From contig NZ_JADDIU010000001.1 in NCBI RefSeq assembly GCF_016464375.1, positions 1 through 64,000 on the forward strand: a stretch of DNA of 64,000 bases, written 5' to 3'. Position 1 is the stretch's first letter, and each line of letters opens with the position of its first letter. A model generated the notes under the pieces. That model did not search any database. It had not been told where the DNA came from and worked only from the letters and a program-made list of their open reading frames with translations. A program made the translations under genes and the position numbers. The stretch is from Bacillus renqingensis (lineage in GTDB: Bacteria > Bacillota > Bacilli > Bacillales > Cytobacillaceae). Of this stretch, positions 1 through 7,900 are shown in pieces.

Positions 1-7
1 GATTTGG

Positions 8-112
8 CCCATAGAACCTTTCTATGGGACATTTCTCCCGCTCCAACACCTTTTTTTGTCCCATAGAACTCCTCTACGTGATATTCCCCTCGTATCCACA
101 CCCATTTTGTTC
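8..112. repeat. Two-copy 52-bp tandem repeat with a palindromic core
   Basis: A perfect 9-bp-stem palindrome (CCCATAGAA, loop cct, TTCTATGGG) lies at 8-28. It is followed by a C/T-rich stretch. The same nine bases CCCATAGAA recur at 60, exactly 52 bp later, followed by a degenerated right arm and another C/T-rich stretch. On the minus strand this sits just downstream of the acyl-CoA/R2lox operon, so it may form its 3-prime-end hairpin, but there is no clean T-run. Confidence 0.55.
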
Positions 113-132
113 CATCCGACGCTATAAAACGC

Positions 133-1020
133 CTAATTCACTATCTGAGACTCTATAAATCTCTTCGATTTTTTTCCCTTAGCTCTTGCTAATACTTCCA
201 TTCTGACTGACAACTGTTTCATGGTAAAATTCATCACCTCTTCAGGGTTCCCTCCGAACGAACTAATCTCTTTGTTATCAATCCCCTCTTGGTTAATCCT
301 AATGGCAAGTGGTGCCAACTCACCCATTTTTGCCACAACAACCTCGTAGAGATGCGGGTGCTCACATATTAACCGTTGCAGTAAGAACGTGCCATAACCG
401 ATATGCCTTGATTCATCCCGCTTCAAGTTCCCAATTCCTTCAAGCAGCCCCGGCATGATCCCGGCGGATTCGAGAGAAGCATAGAAGGAAAAATAACCCG
501 TTTCCGCCAAAACCCCTTCCACAAACATATTGTAAACAACCGATGCTTCAGCAATTGCCTCAGGGGATTGGTCAGTTACCAACCGTTCCATTGCAGCAGG
601 TAAAATTTCATAAAATATCTGCTTGTAGGTATCCGAATGGAAATGAGATAAATCCCCTGTCTCACCAATTGCATTTAAAACCCGCCGAAAAAATTCCGTG
701 TGCTTAGCTTCCTCAAATAAAAAAGTGGTTAAAAACATCTCTTCTTCGAGACGGCCTTCCTTGGCAATAGCCATAATGAGCGGCAGCAAGTCTAAGGTTA
801 CCGCCTCTTCCCCCGCCTGAAATTGGGAGATGAGCTGCAAGATATCCTCCCTTTGTTCCGCATTCAACGTTTGCCAATCCTTTTGATCTTGGGTGAAATC
901 AATATCCGCTGGATTCCAAGTTCCTTGCCGCTTTGCCTTTTGATATAGGCGATAGGGGAAGGAATCCTCCAATAATCCTCGGCTGCTCGTTGTTAAAATC
1001 GTTCTTTTCTCCATGAACAT
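133..1020 (-). CDS. R2-like ligand-binding oxidase (R2lox)
   Basis: Ferritin-like di-metal protein of 295 residues, related to ribonucleotide reductase R2 but of the R2lox group, whose characterised members assemble a Mn/Fe cofactor and bind a long-chain fatty-acid-like ligand. The expected ligands are visible: Glu71, Glu104, His107 (EEAKH), Glu168, Glu203 and His206 (DESRH). Val74 and Tyr163 occupy the positions of the Val-Tyr ether crosslink seen in characterised R2lox proteins. This is the last gene of the minus-strand acyl-CoA operon, 37 bp after the acyl-CoA ligase. AAGGAG lies 3 nt before this ATG and 9 nt before the next Met (1014), so Met3 may be the true start. The natural substrate of the family is not known. 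The family call is firm; a role in fatty-acid oxidation is inference from context. Confidence 0.9.
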   Translation of the reverse strand: MFMEKRTILTTSSRGLLEDSFPYRLYQKAKRQGTWNPADIDFTQDQKDWQTLNAEQREDILQLISQFQAGEEAVTLDLLPLIMAIAKEGRLEEEMFLTTFLFEEAKHTEFFRRVLNAIGETGDLSHFHSDTYKQIFYEILPAAMERLVTDQSPEAIAEASVVYNMFVEGVLAETGYFSFYASLESAGIMPGLLEGIGNLKRDESRHIGYGTFLLQRLICEHPHLYEVVVAKMGELAPLAIRINQEGIDNKEISSFGGNPEEVMNFTMKQLSVRMEVLARAKGKKSKRFIESQIVN

Positions 1021-1057
1021 CTTCTCCTTATTATTTATTTTTGTGATTGTTTGCAGG

Positions 1058-2575
1058 TTAACCGCTCACCATATCTGCAGCTGTTTTACGAAGATGGATT
1101 TTTAAAATCTTACCAACACCATTTCTTGGCAGGGTCTCCAGAAATACAATCCTTCGCGGTGTTTTATGTTTTGCTAAATGGTCCTGACAATAGCGAATCA
1201 ATTCCTCTTCGGTAACTTCTGCTCCCTGTTTCTTTACGATACAGGCAACCATTTCTTCGCCCATCCGTTCATCAGGAACACCAACCACAGCCGCCTCAGC
1301 AACCATCTCATGGGCGTTTAATATTTCCTCCACATCCCTTGGGTAAAGATTAAAACCGCCGCGAATAATTAAGTCCTTCTTCCGGTCAACGATATAGAGA
1401 TAGCCTTCATCATCCATCCGTGCCACATCACCTGTATATAACCAGTTATCCTTTAACACTTGCCTTGATTCTTGTTCATTTTGATAGTATCCCGGTGTAA
1501 CATTGTCACCACGGACTATTAGCTCCCCTACTTCCCCATTTGGGACTTCAGCACCGTGATGATCGACAATCTTCACCTCTACCCCTGGAATGGGAATACC
1601 GACAGAGCCAGGCTTAATCTCGATGCCATTACAATGAGCGGTTACCACCGGTGCGGCCTCTGATAATCCATAGCCCTCATATACCTTGGCAGCAAATTTC
1701 TTTTCAAAAGCGTGTAGAAGGGCAACTGGCAGTGGCGCCGAGCCCGAACCCACCGATTCAAGACTGGAAGTATCGTACTCGTCTGCTTGAGGATAGGATA
1801 CAAGGGCATAAATCATCGCTGGCACTGCAGAAAATGACTTTACCTGATAATCCTCAATCGCTTTAAGTACTTCCTTCGCGTCGAAGGCTGGAAAAACAAC
1901 GATCGATCCTCCTGTAAGAAAAGAAACATTGGAAACCGTTAACCCGTATACATGGGCAAGCGGAAGGACTCCAAGGGTCGCCCCTCGTTCTGTCTGATTA
2001 TGTTTAGCCGAGTTTTCTGCATTGGAATATAAATTTTTATGAGTTAGTAAAACGCCTTTAGGATTTCCGGTCGTTCCTGAAGTGTATAAGATAACAGCCG
2101 TATCCTCTGGCTTTACATCTACTGACAGATGACTGCTGCCTTGAATCATAACGTCGTAAAGGTTTATAGTCTTTTCACCAGTCGGCCGGTCCACGACCAG
2201 AACCTGCGGCCTTACCGGCAACCCTTCCAAGGATTTTTCTACATTTTGAAGAACATAGGAGGATGTGATTATTACTTTTGCCCCTGAATTGCGAGCGATA
2301 TAATGAAGTTCCTTTGAATGAAGTGTAAACATAACCGGGACGATGATGGCGCCGATTCTCGTAATACCTTGATAGCTGATGATTACTTCTGGACAATTGG
2401 GCATGCAGACCATCACCCGGTCGCCAACATTAATTCCTAATTGTCGCAGCCCTGAGGCTAATTGGTCTGCATACTTTTTCGTTTCTACATTCGTTAGGGT
2501 CTTTTCCTTGAAAAATAAAAACGGATATTCACCAAACTCGGCGATATTGTTTTCAAGCAGGTCTTTTAGCTTCAC
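1058..2575 (-). CDS. Long-chain-fatty-acid/acyl-CoA ligase (AMP-forming)
   Basis: ANL-superfamily enzyme that activates a carboxylic acid to its acyl-CoA through an acyl-adenylate. The P-loop YTSGTTGNPKG is at residues 164-174, the hinge region YTGDVARMDDEGYLY is around 400, and the catalytic-lysine motif PRNGVGKI is near the C-terminus. The frame is open to 2674, but AAAGGAGAGG stands 7 nt before a GTG at 2575. That start gives 505 residues, normal for the family, and avoids overlap with the upstream gene. It lies inside the TetR-boxed operon and probably supplies the substrate for the dehydrogenase, hydratases and SDRs encoded upstream. Chain-length specificity cannot be read from the sequence. 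Confidence 0.9.
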   Translation of the reverse strand: MKLKDLLENNIAEFGEYPFLFFKEKTLTNVETKKYADQLASGLRQLGINVGDRVMVCMPNCPEVIISYQGITRIGAIIVPVMFTLHSKELHYIARNSGAKVIITSSYVLQNVEKSLEGLPVRPQVLVVDRPTGEKTINLYDVMIQGSSHLSVDVKPEDTAVILYTSGTTGNPKGVLLTHKNLYSNAENSAKHNQTERGATLGVLPLAHVYGLTVSNVSFLTGGSIVVFPAFDAKEVLKAIEDYQVKSFSAVPAMIYALVSYPQADEYDTSSLESVGSGSAPLPVALLHAFEKKFAAKVYEGYGLSEAAPVVTAHCNGIEIKPGSVGIPIPGVEVKIVDHHGAEVPNGEVGELIVRGDNVTPGYYQNEQESRQVLKDNWLYTGDVARMDDEGYLYIVDRKKDLIIRGGFNLYPRDVEEILNAHEMVAEAAVVGVPDERMGEEMVACIVKKQGAEVTEEELIRYCQDHLAKHKTPRRIVFLETLPRNGVGKILKIHLRKTAADMVSG

Positions 2576-2609
2576 AAAATCCTCTCCTTTTAAAAAAGAT
2601 GAAAGAATA

Positions 2610-3553
2610 CTAGATAGCATGGTACACAATAAGCGAATCCTTTTGCTCAAAGTGAACTTGCTGTCTCTGCTCAAGCAAATCTAAGTGACCTTGAATCTGT
2701 GATAATCCTAAAAACACCGACCTTTCTTGCAGATGCGGATACATCACCGTACAAATCTCATAAATACTCTTTTGTCCGTCAGCTAGAATATGTAAGATCT
2801 GGTTGCAGCGCTTTTCCTGTTCCTGAAACCTTTTTTCAATCAATGACCGATGGCCGGTAAAGCTCTCACCATGCCCTGGATAAATCTTGGTAAGCGGCAG
2901 CTGGCGAACTTTTTCAAGTGATTGGCGGTACTGAAGGAGCGGTTTGGGCCGAGCGGCCTCCCCGCGATGCGGTGGTTCGATAAAGGCGTTAACAGAGAAC
3001 GCTTTCAAAAGATGGTCCCCAACAAGAGCAGCACCTGTTTCTCGGTTCCACAAAAGAATATCAGATTGGCTGTGACCCGGGACATGAACAACCTCAAATT
3101 CGCATCCGCCTAAAGGCACCACATCTCCGTCCCGCAAATAAGCGACATGACGCCAGTTTTCTTCTTTAAATCGTCTTCGCGCCATATGCCAATGGGGATC
3201 GGCACCACAACTCTCTAAGAATTGGTTAAAAAAACGGTCGACTCTAGCAAACTCATTTAGTCCAGTATTGATAGACTCCCTCGCTTGCTCATGAACCAAG
3301 ATGGGTACATCTACTTCTTTTTGAATAGCAGGAACTCCGCCGCATGGTCTGCATGAAGGTGGGTAAGAACGATGTGATCGATGTCTTTCAATTGAATCCC
3401 ATGGCTCTGTATTTTACCCCTCAGTTGGTGAAACGAATGTTTGCCTGGATTTCCTGTGTCTACAAGTGTCACAGTCTCACCTATTACAAGAAAGGCATTT
3501 ACTTCCCCTTCGGCAAAGTGGGTTTCTAATTTTAAGGGAATAATCTTTACCAT
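2610..3553 (-). pseudogene. MBL-fold metallohydrolase, split by a one-base frameshift
   Basis: The gene is read in two pieces. Residues 1-80 (3553-3311) carry the metal-binding motif THLHADH, and a 229-residue piece (3299-2610) carries the later motifs VPGHS, VGDH and YPGHGE. Together they make about 310 residues, the normal length for a GloB/RNase Z-like hydrolase. The break lies at a five-A tract in coding sense (T5 at 3318-3322 on the plus strand). A sixth A would restore FKKEVDVPILVHE in one frame. It is therefore a recent frameshift mutation, an assembly or homopolymer error, or slippage. Operon position suggests a thioesterase- or lactonase-like role on acyl-CoA intermediates, which is inference. 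Confidence 0.8.
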
Positions 3554-3606
3554 GATCGGCGCCTCCCTTCTGAAAGATGGTGTTTACTCCCAATGATTGT
3601 TGTACC

Positions 3607-4380
3607 TTACATAGCATGGGCTCCACCATCAACAATCACCACATCCCCGGTAATAAAATTCGAAGCAGGGGCTGCTAAAAAGAGAGCTACGCCTTTTAAG
3701 TCTGTATTGGAGCCAAATTTCTTTAATGGTGTTCCTTCAAGAATGGCTTCACCACCCTGATCTATTAATCCTTTTGACATCTTTGTCGGGAAAAATCCTG
3801 GTGCAATCGCATTCACATAGATACCATGCTGCCCCCATTTCACTGCTAAATCCTTTGTAAATGTAATAACCGCACCTTTGCTGGCGTTGTAGCCAATTGC
3901 GTTCATATATTTAGGATTACTTCCTTGTAACCCGGCTACTGAAGCAATGTTGATAATTTTGCCCGATTTCTGTTCAATCATTACTTTTCCGACTTCCTGT
4001 GACATGAGGAACGTACCGGTAGCATTTACATTCAAGACCTTTTGCCAGGCTTGAAGCGGCATCTCCTCGACGGGTGCTCCCCAAGTTGCACCGCTGTTGT
4101 TGACAAGAATATCAATTCGGCCAAATGTTTCAACCGTTTTTTCTACCACATTTTTAACATCCTCAGGATTGGTGACATCGCATTTAAAGGCTAAGCTCTT
4201 CACACCAAGCTTTTTAAGTCCTTCACTTACTTCTTCACAGGACTCGAGTTTTCTTGAACAAACAACAACGTTAGCTCCCGCCTCAGCGAAGCCTTCGGCA
4301 ATTTGCTGACCAAGTCCTCTTCCGCCCCCTGTTACAATCGCAATTTTTCCTGTTATATCAAAGAGATCCTTAATGTGCAT
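3607..4380 (-). CDS. Short-chain dehydrogenase/reductase (FabG-like)
   Basis: Classical SDR of 257 residues. The NAD(P) glycine motif TGGGRGLG is at residues 17-24, NNSGA is at about 90, and the catalytic Ser with YNASK is near residues 145-165. The C-terminal IVDGG motif matches 3-ketoacyl reductase-type SDRs. It belongs to the acyl-CoA operon, between the MaoC pair and the MBL gene, and probably oxidises or reduces a hydroxyacyl/ketoacyl thioester. An inverted repeat in the 68-bp gap upstream may reduce read-through into it. Confidence 0.85.
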   Translation of the reverse strand: MHIKDLFDITGKIAIVTGGGRGLGQQIAEGFAEAGANVVVCSRKLESCEEVSEGLKKLGVKSLAFKCDVTNPEDVKNVVEKTVETFGRIDILVNNSGATWGAPVEEMPLQAWQKVLNVNATGTFLMSQEVGKVMIEQKSGKIINIASVAGLQGSNPKYMNAIGYNASKGAVITFTKDLAVKWGQHGIYVNAIAPGFFPTKMSKGLIDQGGEAILEGTPLKKFGSNTDLKGVALFLAAPASNFITGDVVIVDGGAHAM

Positions 4381-4408
4381 CCTCTACTTTCCTTTCTATA
4401 AAAATAGA

Positions 4409-4435
4409 CCCAGCATTACAGCTTCTAATGCCGGG
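4409..4435 (-). terminator. Intra-operon hairpin, possible attenuating terminator
   Basis: The inverted repeat CCCGGCATTA / TAATGCTGGG with a 7-nt loop is followed on the minus strand by TCTATTTTT. It sits between the MaoC gene and the downstream SDR and may lower expression of the distal half of the operon. Confidence 0.5.
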
Positions 4436-4448
4436 ATAGCCTTTTATA

Positions 4449-4850
4449 TTAATAAAATTGATAAACCACCTTCCCCTTTAACACTTCATTTCCACTTTGA
4501 TTAATTGCTTGAACATTGAAATAAAGTTTATTTTCTTTTTTTTCATGTAAGGTTGCTTTAAGTGTAATCACATCATTTAAAAATACCATTCCTTTGAAGC
4601 GAATCGAGAAATCTTGTATAAACCCTTCTTCATAATACTCGGTAAATAGTTTAGAAAGATTCCCCATCGTCCACATCCCGTGGGCAATGATTCCCGGCAA
4701 ACCGGCTTTTTTCGCTTCTTCGTCGATCGTATGGATAGGATTGAAATCCCCCGATGCCCCGGCATATTTAATGAGATCAATCCTTGTTACAGGCGCAAGC
4801 TGTATATCCTTTAGCGACCCGCCCACTTGTAATTCCGTAAGAGTGCTCAT
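4449..4850 (-). CDS. MaoC-family (R)-specific enoyl-CoA hydratase subunit
   Basis: Single hot-dog domain of 133 residues with the hydratase-2 catalytic motif: Asp35 and His40 in GDFNPIH, then GIIAHGMWTMG. Its start overlaps the end of the upstream half-size MaoC protein by 4 bp. That arrangement is typical of heteromeric hydratases in which one chain is catalytic and the other forms the acyl-binding pocket. This chain has the intact catalytic motif. It would hydrate a trans-2-enoyl-CoA to the (R)-3-hydroxyacyl-CoA, matching the FabG-like dehydrogenases in the same operon. Confidence 0.88.
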   Translation of the reverse strand: MSTLTELQVGGSLKDIQLAPVTRIDLIKYAGASGDFNPIHTIDEEAKKAGLPGIIAHGMWTMGNLSKLFTEYYEEGFIQDFSIRFKGMVFLNDVITLKATLHEKKENKLYFNVQAINQSGNEVLKGKVVYQFY

Positions 4851-5296
4851 TTGGTCCGCCCCTTCCTTACCGCCTCAGATATGACGATAGTTGAGGTGGA
4901 ACTAAAGAGATTATTTCCCGATGAATCCTCGCCGAAGCTTTCAAGTACTAAGAAGCCCATTTCACCAAAGTTCCCTTTTTTCTCAAAATAGTTTTTCACG
5001 ACGGAAAAACAGTAAATATCTTCACCCACCAACAGTGGGCGCACGTAACGAAACGTTTGTTCACCGTGAATTAGCCCTTTATTCGGCAGGTTCAACCCTT
5101 CGATGACACCATAATCAAAAATCCTCGGGAATGTCGGTGGAGCAATATTGTTTCTGTATCGTGACCGCCTTCCGGTCTCCTCATCAACATAGATAGGATG
5201 GGGGTCGCCAATCGCTTCGGCAAATTTCTTTACGGCTCCTCTTTCGACTGTATTCTTCACCCTGTTTGAGCGCTTGCCAATCTGTTCCTTGAACAA
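4847..5296 (-). CDS. MaoC N-terminal-type hot-dog protein (hydratase partner subunit)
   Basis: FAS1-type dehydratase N-domain protein of 149 residues. It has GDPHPIYVDEE at about residues 30-40 in place of the full hydratase-2 motif, and RYVRPLLVGED further on. It resembles the non-catalytic partner subunits of two-chain enoyl-CoA hydratases. It begins with TTG, placed 8 nt after GAGGTGA, and overlaps the catalytic MaoC gene by 4 bp, so the two are probably co-translated and form one enzyme. Confidence 0.8.
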   Translation of the reverse strand: MFKEQIGKRSNRVKNTVERGAVKKFAEAIGDPHPIYVDEETGRRSRYRNNIAPPTFPRIFDYGVIEGLNLPNKGLIHGEQTFRYVRPLLVGEDIYCFSVVKNYFEKKGNFGEMGFLVLESFGEDSSGNNLFSSTSTIVISEAVRKGRTK

Positions 5297-5316
5297 TTTA
5301 TCTTCACCTCGTTACA

Positions 5317-6081
5317 TTAGCATTTTGGTCCTCCGGCAACATAGATGACTTGACCATTGACGAATGATGATTTTTCATCCGCAAAGAAAGCGACAGCATT
5401 GGCAATATCTGCAGGCTTTCCGCTTCTTCGAACAGGAATAGCAGCAATATTCGCTTGAACCATCTGCTCAAAGGAAATACCCATTCTTTCAGCCGTTGCT
5501 TTCGTCATATCGGTTTCAATAAACCCCGGTGCCACTGAATTTGCCGTAATCCCGTATTTACCCAACTCGATCGCAAGCGTCTTGGTAAAGCCTTGAAGGC
5601 CAGCCTTCGCCGCAGCATAATTTGCCTGACCGCGGTTGCCTAGGGCAGAAGTCGATGAAATATTAATAATACGCCCGTATTTTTGCTCGACCATGTATTT
5701 TTGAACGGCGCGGGCCGCATGAAACGATCCCTTTAAATGAACATCCATGACCGTTTGCCAATCGGAATCACTCATTTTAAATAGAAGGTTATCGCGGATG
5801 ACCCCTGCATTGTTGACTAAAATATCAATGGAACCAAAGTGGTCATACACCTCTTTGACCACATCTTCTACTTGTTTGGCATCGACAACGTTGGCCACTT
5901 TTGAATAGACATGATAGCCTTTTTCTTTGAACTCATGGGTTGTTTCAGTTAACGCCTCTTCATTTAAGTCGATGATCGCAATCTTTGCTCCCTCTTCAGC
6001 AAACCGCTCAGCTATTCCTTTGCCGATGCCGCGGCTGCCACCTGTTATAAATGCTGTTCTCCCTGCAAATCTTCCTGCCAT
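5317..6081 (-). CDS. 3-oxoacyl-reductase-like SDR (FabG family)
   Basis: SDR of 254 residues with TGGSRGIG at about 14-21, NNAG at about 90, ISSTSALGNRGQANYAAAKAG containing the catalytic Ser, Tyr and Lys at about 140-160, and PGFIETDM after the active site. GAGGAGG precedes its ATG. It is closer to canonical FabG than the second SDR of the operon. With a MaoC-type hydratase that gives (R)-3-hydroxyacyl thioesters, it probably acts as the (R)-3-hydroxyacyl-CoA dehydrogenase. Direction in vivo is inferred from the neighbouring acyl-CoA dehydrogenase. Confidence 0.87.
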   Translation of the reverse strand: MAGRFAGRTAFITGGSRGIGKGIAERFAEEGAKIAIIDLNEEALTETTHEFKEKGYHVYSKVANVVDAKQVEDVVKEVYDHFGSIDILVNNAGVIRDNLLFKMSDSDWQTVMDVHLKGSFHAARAVQKYMVEQKYGRIINISSTSALGNRGQANYAAAKAGLQGFTKTLAIELGKYGITANSVAPGFIETDMTKATAERMGISFEQMVQANIAAIPVRRSGKPADIANAVAFFADEKSSFVNGQVIYVAGGPKC

Positions 6082-6180
6082 TCTTGCTTCCTCCTCAAAA
6101 AATAATAGACTCTCGGCATTTCTAGCCTCTCTATAACCGTAAACTGATATTTGGCATGACTTAAGGACCTGGTATCCCTA

Positions 6181-7353
6181 TTACAGACCTACCTTCACAT
6201 GCCCCTTTAGCAGGTTCCGGGAGATAATCATTTTTTGGATTTCATCGGTGCCATCGTAAATTCTCCAAAGTCGTGCTTCCCGGTACCAACGCTCAATCGG
6301 CAATTCTCTTGTATAGCCCATTCCGCCATGGATTTGCAGTACTTTGTCCACCACTCTATTGCCCATATTAGCACCGTATAGTTTGGCCATTGAGGCAAGA
6401 TGTCGATTATCTTCCCCTTGGTCGAGTGTAAAGGCAGCATTTAACACAAGCCATCTTGCCGCCTCAATATCAACGGCACAATCTGCAATCATCCATTGAA
6501 TCGCCTGCCGTTGTGCGATTGGCTTACCAAAGGTTTCGCGTTCTTTGGCATAATCAATCGCCATTTGTAATAAGCGTTCTGTGGCGCCAACCGCCCTTGC
6601 CCCGACTACCCACCTGGCAAATCCAATCCACTCAAGGCCTAGATTATACCCTTTATGTAATTCGCCAAGGATATTTTCCTCGGGAACACGAACGTTATCA
6701 AATACTAATCCGGCTGGACCCCATTCTCCCATCGTATGTATATACTCTGATTTCCAGCCCATATCCCTATCGACGATAAAACAGGTTACCCCTTCACGTC
6801 CGTTTGACTTTTGATGCAGCGCTTTATCGGTAATGGCAATGGCCATCACAAAATCTGCTTCATTTCCGCCGGTAATGAAGGTTTTTTCACCATTTAATAC
6901 CCAATGCTCCCCATCTTTAACCGCCGTCATCTTAATATTTCTTGTGTCAGATCCGGCACCAGGTTCTGTCATTGCAAAGCAGGATTTTTTCTCACCATTA
7001 ATTGTCGGAATGAGGTATTTTTCCTTTTGGGATTCATTCCCATAATAGAGAATATTATCTGCAGAACCGCCAAACGAAAAGGGTACAAATGTCTTGGAAA
7101 TCTCCATATAGACAATCGCCATCATCATTTGTCCGAGATTCGCTCCGCCATATTCCTCCGGTGTATTAATCCCCCAAAATCCTGCATCCTTTGCCTTTAA
7201 TTGCAGCTCCCTAAGTTTTTCAGGCGATAGGCTTGGTTTCCCTTCCCGTTCATTTCTTAGCACTTCATTCTCAAGTGGCAGCAGTTCTTTTTCAACAAAT
7301 CTTCTAATGGTTTGCTGGACCATTTTTTGTTCATCTGTAAGTCGTAAATGCAT
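6181..7353 (-). CDS. Acyl-CoA dehydrogenase
   Basis: FAD-dependent acyl-CoA dehydrogenase of 390 residues, first gene of the operon. The family signature CFAMTEPGAGSDTRN lies at about 130-145, and QIHGGMGYTRELPIERWYREA is in the C-terminal helical domain. The position of the catalytic base, Glu in many family members (YEGT), is Asp here (IYDGTDEIQ, about residue 367). That may mean an altered substrate range or a base elsewhere. The frame opens with GTG at 7362, but GGGGTGA is 5 nt before the ATG at 7353, so I use that start. It would introduce the 2,3-double bond that the MaoC pair then hydrates. Confidence 0.88.
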   Translation of the reverse strand: MHLRLTDEQKMVQQTIRRFVEKELLPLENEVLRNEREGKPSLSPEKLRELQLKAKDAGFWGINTPEEYGGANLGQMMMAIVYMEISKTFVPFSFGGSADNILYYGNESQKEKYLIPTINGEKKSCFAMTEPGAGSDTRNIKMTAVKDGEHWVLNGEKTFITGGNEADFVMAIAITDKALHQKSNGREGVTCFIVDRDMGWKSEYIHTMGEWGPAGLVFDNVRVPEENILGELHKGYNLGLEWIGFARWVVGARAVGATERLLQMAIDYAKERETFGKPIAQRQAIQWMIADCAVDIEAARWLVLNAAFTLDQGEDNRHLASMAKLYGANMGNRVVDKVLQIHGGMGYTRELPIERWYREARLWRIYDGTDEIQKMIISRNLLKGHVKVGL

Positions 7354-7399
7354 ACCATTCACCCCATTTTTGAAATCTAGTTTTTTTTGCTGCTACAAA

Positions 7400-7429
7400 A
7401 TTATATGCTGAATACCTACCGGTTAGTAT
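7400..7429 (-). promoter_or_regulatory. Promoter -10 with TetR-type operator for the acyl-CoA operon
   Basis: TATAAT in minus-strand sense is at 7400-7405. Directly upstream, at 7412-7429, is the 18-bp near-palindrome ATACCTACCGGTTAGTAT, with arms matching at 7 of 9 positions about a central CCGG. This has the look of TetR-family operators that control fatty-acid and acyl-CoA degradation. Its position over the spacer and -35 region predicts repression relieved by an acyl-CoA ligand. No tetR gene lies in the window. Confidence 0.65.
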
Positions 7430-7525
7430 GTTAACTTTATTCTATTCGGAAATTTCAGAAAATACAAGTATAAAATGAACTTTTTTCTTTTTTGACTATT
7501 TTTTAGACGATTTACAAATGATAAG

Positions 7526-7551
7526 GATGATATTCATAAGTGAATATCATC
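7526..7551. promoter_or_regulatory. 26-bp perfect inverted repeat upstream of the YpzG-like gene
   Basis: Arms GATGATATTCA and TGAATATCATC are separated by TAAG. It lies about 30 bp upstream of the small plus-strand gene at 7583, in the divergent region. It may be an operator or a leader hairpin. No poly-T follows, so it is not a terminator. Confidence 0.4.
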
Positions 7552-7582
7552 GTTTCGTAAAATCCTTTGATGAGGTGATTTG

Positions 7583-7735
7583 ATGAGCTACAGAGAGCGT
7601 TTAGATTCCCAGTCAGAGCTATTTCACCACATATGGACAAGGCCGAAGCGTCAAAAGTCTCAGGTAAATGGCCAAACGCAAATGACGCAAAACACAATCA
7701 TCTTGAGGAGTAATGCCAAAGCCCACCGCTGGTAA
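7583..7735 (+). CDS. Small YpzG-like protein
   Basis: A 50-residue ORF with GAGGTGA 5 nt before its ATG and a strong terminator downstream. It has the pattern HIWTRPKRQKSQVNGQTQ followed by ILRSNAKAHRW, which resembles the small YpzG-like proteins of Bacillus; that resemblance is from memory. It is basic, lacks a membrane segment and has no known biochemical role. A 26-bp palindrome sits in its leader or promoter region. Confidence 0.6.
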   Translation: MSYRERLDSQSELFHHIWTRPKRQKSQVNGQTQMTQNTIILRSNAKAHRW

Positions 7736-7791
7736 GGCGATGGCAATGAAACGAAATCTGGAGGTTTGCTTTAAGCCTTACTTCCAAATCC

Positions 7792-7836
7792 AAAGAAAAA
7801 CCTTTTCCTTTTTCATGAGGAGAAGGTTTTTCTTTA
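7792..7836 (+). terminator. Rho-independent terminator after the YpzG-like gene
   Basis: AAGAAAAACCTT pairs with AAGGTTTTTCTT around a short C/T-rich loop, and the 3-prime arm ends in a T-run. Confidence 0.75.
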
Positions 7837-7900
7837 TTATTTATTGAATATGTACAACAATAGGTTTAACATAATGCTAATGAAGGGATGATGACTGATT

